DNA of 64,000 nucleotides, from positions 4,402,001 through 4,466,000 of the forward strand of contig OX637293.1 in assembly GCA_951799445.1 (NCBI GenBank), written 5' to 3'. Numbering within the stretch: the stretch's first letter is position 1; the number at the start of each line of letters is the position of its first letter. This stretch comes from Pseudisothecium myosuroides. Its lineage: Eukaryota > Streptophyta > Bryopsida > Hypnales > Lembophyllaceae. Under the pieces are notes generated by a model. It was not told the DNA's origin. It made no database searches and saw nothing but the letters and a program-made list of their open reading frames with translations. Position numbers and translations under genes: made by a program. Of this stretch, positions 59,265 to 64,000 are shown one piece after another.

Positions 59265-60190
59265 AGATTGACGGTTTCATTACTTTCACTTTTTTTCTAA
59301 CCTTCCATTTTCTAAAATAACTTATTCTTCCTTTCTTTGATCTTTTTTTTTCTTAATCTCTTTTTTCATTTATTATTTTGTTTTATTTCCTTTTTGGAAG
59401 TGACCGTTCTAGTACTTCCAATTTCTTGAAGAATTTTTTTTGCTCTATACTTCTTTTTGCTACTCTCTCTTATAAATTTTTTAGATTTTTTCTTTTATTT
59501 ATTATTTCATTTTAATTTGTTTCCAGAATTGACCGTTTATGCACTTCTATTTTTTTTTGGAATTTTTGTTTCCTCTAAACTTATTTTTTCTACTCTCTTT
59601 TAACTTATAAATGTTTTTGATCCTTTCTTTTATTTTTCATTGTATTTCATTTTATTTTCAAACATGTGCATTTCTTCACTTCTAAGTTTTGGGTGGATTT
59701 TTTTTCCCCTAAGAATTTTTTCCCTCTGCTCTCTCTAGTAAATTTTTCTGGTCCTCTCTTTTATCTATTATTTCATTTCATTTTATTTTCCAAAATTATT
59801 GTTTCATTAATTAATTCTAATTCTTGGTTGCAATTTTTTTTCCTTCCAAGTTCTTTTTCCTATTTTTTCTTATAAATGTTTTTAATCCTTTGTTTTATTT
59901 ATGATTTAAAAAAATTAATTCTCAAAAAATGACCGCTTCATTACTCCTAATTTTTTGTGGACTTATTTTCTCTACTCTCTCTAACAATATTGTTAAATCC
60001 TCTCTTTTATTCATTATTTTATTTTATTTTGTTTCCAAAAATGATAGGGGTAGTATTCCTAATTTCTTTTTCCCTTTCTTTTTCTTCAAACTTATTTTCT
60101 CTACTCCCTCTTACAAAAAATTTTGATCCTCTTTTTCATGCATTATTTTATTTTATTTCCGGAAAAGACCGCTTCATTACTTCTAATTTT
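59265..60190 (+). repeat. Pyrimidine-rich tandem array, about 8 units of ~130 bp
   Basis: Units start with GACCGTTTCATTACTTCTAA-type sequence near 59,270, 59,402, 59,531, 59,663, 59,796, 59,931, 60,043 and 60,167. Each continues through TTTTCTCTACTCTCTCTTA and CCTCTCTTTTATTTATTATT to ATTTTATTT. Divergence between units is considerable. The array lies inside the second CACTA copy and is absent from the first. Confidence 0.75.
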
Positions 60191-61239
60191 GTTTTCCAAT
60201 GAAGAATGACTTCTTGAGACTACACAATGAATTGAATATGTCTTGGACTACTACGCATCTACTTACTATTGTTTTGGTACCCTTTGCATTATGATGTATT
60301 GTGCAATTTTTAAAAATTCTACGTACCTTTTATCTTACTTCCCTTGCGCCCATAACACATTTTCATGTACGCCATATACAATAAGGATGGACTAAATTCA
60401 GAAAGGCATTAGAACAAAACTAAGGCTTGAGAAGAGCCACCTTAGTACTGTTCCCAAGTAGTTTTAAATTTGTGATTACTATGTTCTCGAATATAGTCAA
60501 CATTTGGAAGCGAATTCAAACACGGACATTTGTTTACTTTGTGCCAATTATTTCATGAGCCGCGCCTGTGATTTGGATACTGTCGCCAAGTTTTTATTCC
60601 GACAATTTGTGATTCCAAACACTTCCTTCTATAATGTGGCCACATTTCTACCCTAATGTGCTTGAATCAAATTGAATTGCACTAATATTTTTAGTAACAA
60701 CTTTGCTAAAAGTAACAATGTAGTTCATTACGCAGCTTCGTAGTATTCCAAGAAGGCTTAGTGGTGACGGAATACCTAGTACTACAAGACTAGATTAGAA
60801 AAATTTCAATGGGATGAAGGACGGGTATGACGAGTTTGGGTTTGGCGGGGCTTGTGGGCAAGCATGATGCTTACTAACTTCTTTACAGGTGGCAATCCCT
60901 CAAAGGTAGCACAGAGAATGTCATTTGTTTCCCGGTCACGTCAGCTGCTTATTTGGACACGATCTCCTTCATGGAAGCTGTACTAGCAACCCTTGGAATG
61001 TATGGGGAACTAACGGCCCTTCTCAGGCCTTAGTTTTGTTCTAATGATGTTAGAAAATGTCAAAGAAAATATCCTTTCCAATCCCTTTCTCAAATTTGTC
61101 CATAACTTTTGATTTGAAACTTGAAATCTAAAATGGATTTTTGGACATGAAAGCGAGATTGATTTTTCAACTTTTTTAAGTTCAAATTTTAAAAAAATAA
61201 ATTAATCTACTATGCCTAAATGAGGTCTAAAATATTACT
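60191..61239. other. CACTA interior, no gene recognised
   Basis: Sequence between the tandem array and the conserved right part of the CACTA copy. No coding signal. Confidence 0.4.
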
Positions 61240-62891
61240 TGTAACTCAATTCCTGCATTTTACATATTCCACATGGTTTGTCTTGTCTCCTATCACCCCA
61301 CTTGTATAAAGGGCTTGTCATTTCATCTCTTCATATTCACACACTAAGCGGCTTTGGAAGCCATGTGACACATATGCCAAATATGGTGTATGGCATATTG
61401 TGTATAATGTGTTGTATATGGTATATTGTATATGGTATATGGCATATTATAAATGGTGTATTGTTGTGAAACTTTGAATGTACCCACATGTGACTATAGA
61501 CTATAGAGTGATTACTCTCCATGCAATTGTCATTACATTCCTTTTTGCACACATCGCCACAACTTAAAAATGAAAGGAAAATGACTTTCCATGTCCTTGG
61601 GGAGTGTGAGCTCCCAATTTGTCACTTGGGACTCGTAGAATTATTTTTTTGGAAATTTGCAATTTAAAGTTAATAAAAGTATAGAAAAATCCATAAAAAC
61701 AGTAGAACCGAAATAGGGTTGTATCATACCCATTATAGTATTTGGTCTAGATTTGTGTTTTTTACTTAAAATCCCCCAAATCTTGCCTAAAAATAGTATA
61801 GAAATAACGAAAAGGTTAGATTTGGAGGATTCGAGTCACACAGCCCCAAAAAGGCTAAATCCCACCATGAATGTGGCGATTCATGGCTAGGTCGGTCCGA
61901 GGGATCCACAACAAGGCCACTAGGTCGGATCCTAGAGTTAGATTTAGAATTCCCCATTAGATCGACAAATTCCCAAAATCCCGATTGTTAGCATGCAGGA
62001 GCCACTCACGCAAGACCGGGCCCGTGGAGGAATCTACAGCTCAAGGATGGTGTTCTGAGGTGAATCCCATGCCAGGAATCCAACGGCAAAATCGGTTCGC
62101 CAAGATTCCTCCACTTGCAGAAGATTCCCGCACCGTCGCTAATTCAAGGAGATGTCCAGTTTAAATCTCCATTGACCAATCGTGCCAGGTACGGAAACAC
62201 ACCCGCACGTCTTTCATGCGACTCCTTGAGAGGTCACGTGAAAAATCCCGGCATCTTCCGACTTGCAGAAGAACCTTTTTCCGGGTGGTCAACCCTTCTA
62301 ACCTCCAACGGGAATTTCATGGAAATTATCCAGGTTACAATAAAATCTCACTAAAAATTGGACTAGCTTGTTTTATATTAATAATGCGCTCCGTGAAGTT
62401 TCACGACATTCCGATAGCGGCAAGTACTCGAACCGGCGAAATTCCTCGGGAATTAACCACATGGCGGGGTCCCCGCCACGTTGACCGGCATTCTGGGACC
62501 ATACGATGGCGAAACAAAGTCAACCAAAAGTCCTTCCCAACTCTCTCGCACCTACCGGAGACCCTAGGCTATTCACATTTCTCAAAATAGGAGACCCCCA
62601 AGATCTAGGATTTTACCACGATTTGGTTGTAAAACTAAATTAGCCTACGATGGATTTTTGGCCTCGGTCCGGGGGTAGAAGGGTCTTGGACGAAACACGG
62701 CGTTCTGGATCCAACGGCGCAATCCGTTCAGCGATTGGAGCTAATCTCCAAAAGTTAGGATGTTGGTCCAGCATAGATGGTAGAAGTAGAAATTTAGGAT
62801 GTAGGATGAAAATCTTTGAGGATGAGGATGAAAATCCCCGTTGATAAGGTTACCTTAGAACTCTAGAGGGAGGGGTGAGCCCTTGAAAACC

Positions 62892-62901
62892 TATATAAGG
62901 G
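62892..62901 (+). promoter_or_regulatory. TATA box of the LTR
   Basis: TATATAAGGG lies in GC-moderate sequence within the presumed U3 region of the LTR. Its position, well ahead of the repeat-rich leader, fits the LTR promoter. Confidence 0.55.
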
Positions 62902-63309
62902 CCCCATTTCTCTCTTTAGAACACCCCCAATTCTTGTTTTGGGTCCGTGGGTTCAAGTTATTTTGGATATTTTGGCGTTTGAAGCCAAAAACCTCTATGG
63001 TGTTTTCGGAGCACTTTTGGCTCCATTGTTGCTTATTTTCAAGCTTTGAAGGTCCTTGGGGGTCCTTCTACCTTGCTTTGTGTACTCTTTTGTGAAGTTT
63101 TTGGTACCTTGTTGTAAGTGGAGAGCCTCTCTCTCCCTCTTGTACGTGTTGTGATCTAACTTTTGAAGTTAAGAGTCTTTTTTTTGTATCTTGCACTAAT
63201 CCTAAAGTCACCCCCACCGTACCTTGGCGATGCCGCTTTGGGGGGCCTTTAGCGTGTGAGCTTTGTGTTGCCACGTGGTCTAACTTGTGTGTTTTCCTCT
63301 TTGTGTTTT

Positions 63310-63785
63310 TCCTTACACCCTCTTCTAATATTCTCCTTGTTGAGTGGACCCCCCTTTGGGACGGTGAAGCTTTGAACCTCCTTGTACATGCTTTGCTAAA
63401 GTTTCTTCCAAACCCTCTTCTAATCTTCTCCTTGTTGAGTGGACCCCCCTCCGGGACGGCGAAGCTTTGGACCTCCTTGTACATGTTTTGCTAAGTTTTC
63501 TTCCAAACCCTCTTCTAATCTTCTACTTGTTGAGTGGACCCCCCTCCGAGACGGCGAAGCTTTGACCCTGTGTGTGTATTTTCTTTAAAGGTTTAGTTTT
63601 TCCCTCTTCTAAAGTCTCTCTCCTTGTGTGGACCCTCCTGGAAAACGGCGAAGCTTTGAACTAGTGACAAAGTAGAAGTCCTAAAGCGTGTGTTAAAAGT
63701 GTAGACGACGGAGCTTTGAACCCCCGGGATGTCAAGAAGTCCTAAAGTTGGTGTTAAAACCAATTTAACGGCGAAGCTTTGCACC
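63310..63785 (+). repeat. Tandem array with ~95-bp period in the LTR
   Basis: Units contain CCCTCTTCTAATCTTCTCCT, TGTTGAGTGGACCCCCCT and GACGGCGAAGCTTTG. The last motif occurs at about 63,360, 63,455, 63,550 and 63,645 (95-bp steps), then in shorter units near 63,705 and 63,769. Confidence 0.85.
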
Positions 63786-64000
63786 TACCCCGTGTTTAGT
63801 TCCAAAGTCTAGTTTCCAAGACCTTTGTGGAAACCTCCAGAATTTAGCTTCCAAGATATGTAGGTTCCTTTGCATTTGTCTAGGGTAGTGTCTTCCAAAG
63901 TTTTATTTAGTTTAGTTGTTTCCAAGGTCTTAGTAAGTTTAGTACCCCCGAAGTTTTATCCCCCCCTTGCCTTAGCAAAAATCCAGTCTTAAAATAGCCT

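Larger units (their letters stand above)
58854..61604. mobile_element. Second CACTA copy, cut short by an LTR insertion
   Basis: CACTACAAATAAATGGGCAC at 58,854 and the following 100 bp match the left end of the CACTA element at 11,644. The stretch 61,240-61,600 (ACATATTCCACATGGTTTGT, the repeated TATTGTGTAT-type sequence, ACTTTGAATGT) matches 14,430-14,760. The central part differs. At 61,604 the similarity stops exactly where a retrotransposon LTR begins, so the right end lies beyond the window. No transposase ORF. Confidence 0.78.
61605..64000 (+). mobile_element. Long LTR of a retrotransposon (incomplete, runs off the window)
   Basis: Begins TGTGAGCTCCCAATTTG exactly where the CACTA similarity ends, consistent with the canonical TG start of an LTR. 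Features in order: a GC-richer U3-like region with several short frames, a TATATAAGGG box at 62,892 followed about 30 bp on by probable transcript start sequence, and a leader-like region with a tandem array. No gag or pol frame appears within the window, so at least 2.4 kb is LTR or LTR plus leader. Clade not determinable. Confidence 0.62.

Noticed and set aside
62115..62590. ORFs of 79 and 124 codons as retrotransposon gag
   Set aside because: They overlap in different frames, have no zinc knuckle or capsid-like pattern, and sit upstream of the LTR TATA box.

Overview
The window reads as nuclear DNA of a land plant, most likely a non-seed plant, although the lineage call is an inference. 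Support comes from a plant-type mitochondrial proline dehydrogenase gene with GT-AG introns, very AT-rich intergenic DNA, and plant-type CACTA, Stowaway-like and Mutator-like elements. Only a few loci code. Most of the window is nested transposable-element DNA and decayed repeats.

Layout. 1-4.4 kb: a Stowaway-like MITE with a TA target-site duplication (TSD), inverted repeats and a TTAA/CCCC repeat. 4.4-8.4 kb: a GC-rich promoter, a tandemly repeated 5' leader with splice-like borders, and the proline dehydrogenase gene. 9-16 kb: a tandem duplication, a foldback element and a non-autonomous CACTA element (11,644-15,271, TSD ATT) with a nested MITE.

16,369-34,602 is the centre of interest: one 18.2-kb Mutator-like element. 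It is flanked by a perfect 9-bp TSD (AAAATACTC) and by inverted ends carrying GAGC units every 7-8 bp. The left arm encodes an intact two-exon transposase on the minus strand (GCM/WRKY-like zinc-binding region, MULE DDE core, SWIM finger). The right arm encodes, on the plus strand, a ten-exon gene whose product joins a ParB/sulfiredoxin-like domain to a beta-class DNA N4/N6-methyltransferase-like domain, with probable acidic N-terminal exons upstream. Six hairpin palindromes lie only in inferred introns of these two genes, and five of them centre on CGGATCCGACGG. The working picture, which is inference, is a transposon carrying its own chromatin- or DNA-modifying accessory protein of bacterial type, comparable in logic to the anti-silencing genes of VANDAL MULEs.

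34.6-49 kb: AT-rich, gene-poor DNA with several TTAA-flanked, CCCCTAA-ended (piggyBac-like) repeats. 49.9-51 kb: a decayed, much diverged second member of the ParB-methyltransferase family. 54.2-57 kb: a complete pogo-like element with TA duplication but a broken transposase, interrupted by a MITE. 57.5-58.6 kb: a second, Tigger-like transposase relic. 58.85-61.6 kb: the left part of a second CACTA copy containing a ~130-bp tandem array. 61,605 to the window end: one long LTR of a retrotransposon, with TATA box and a ~95-bp tandem array, inserted into that CACTA copy.
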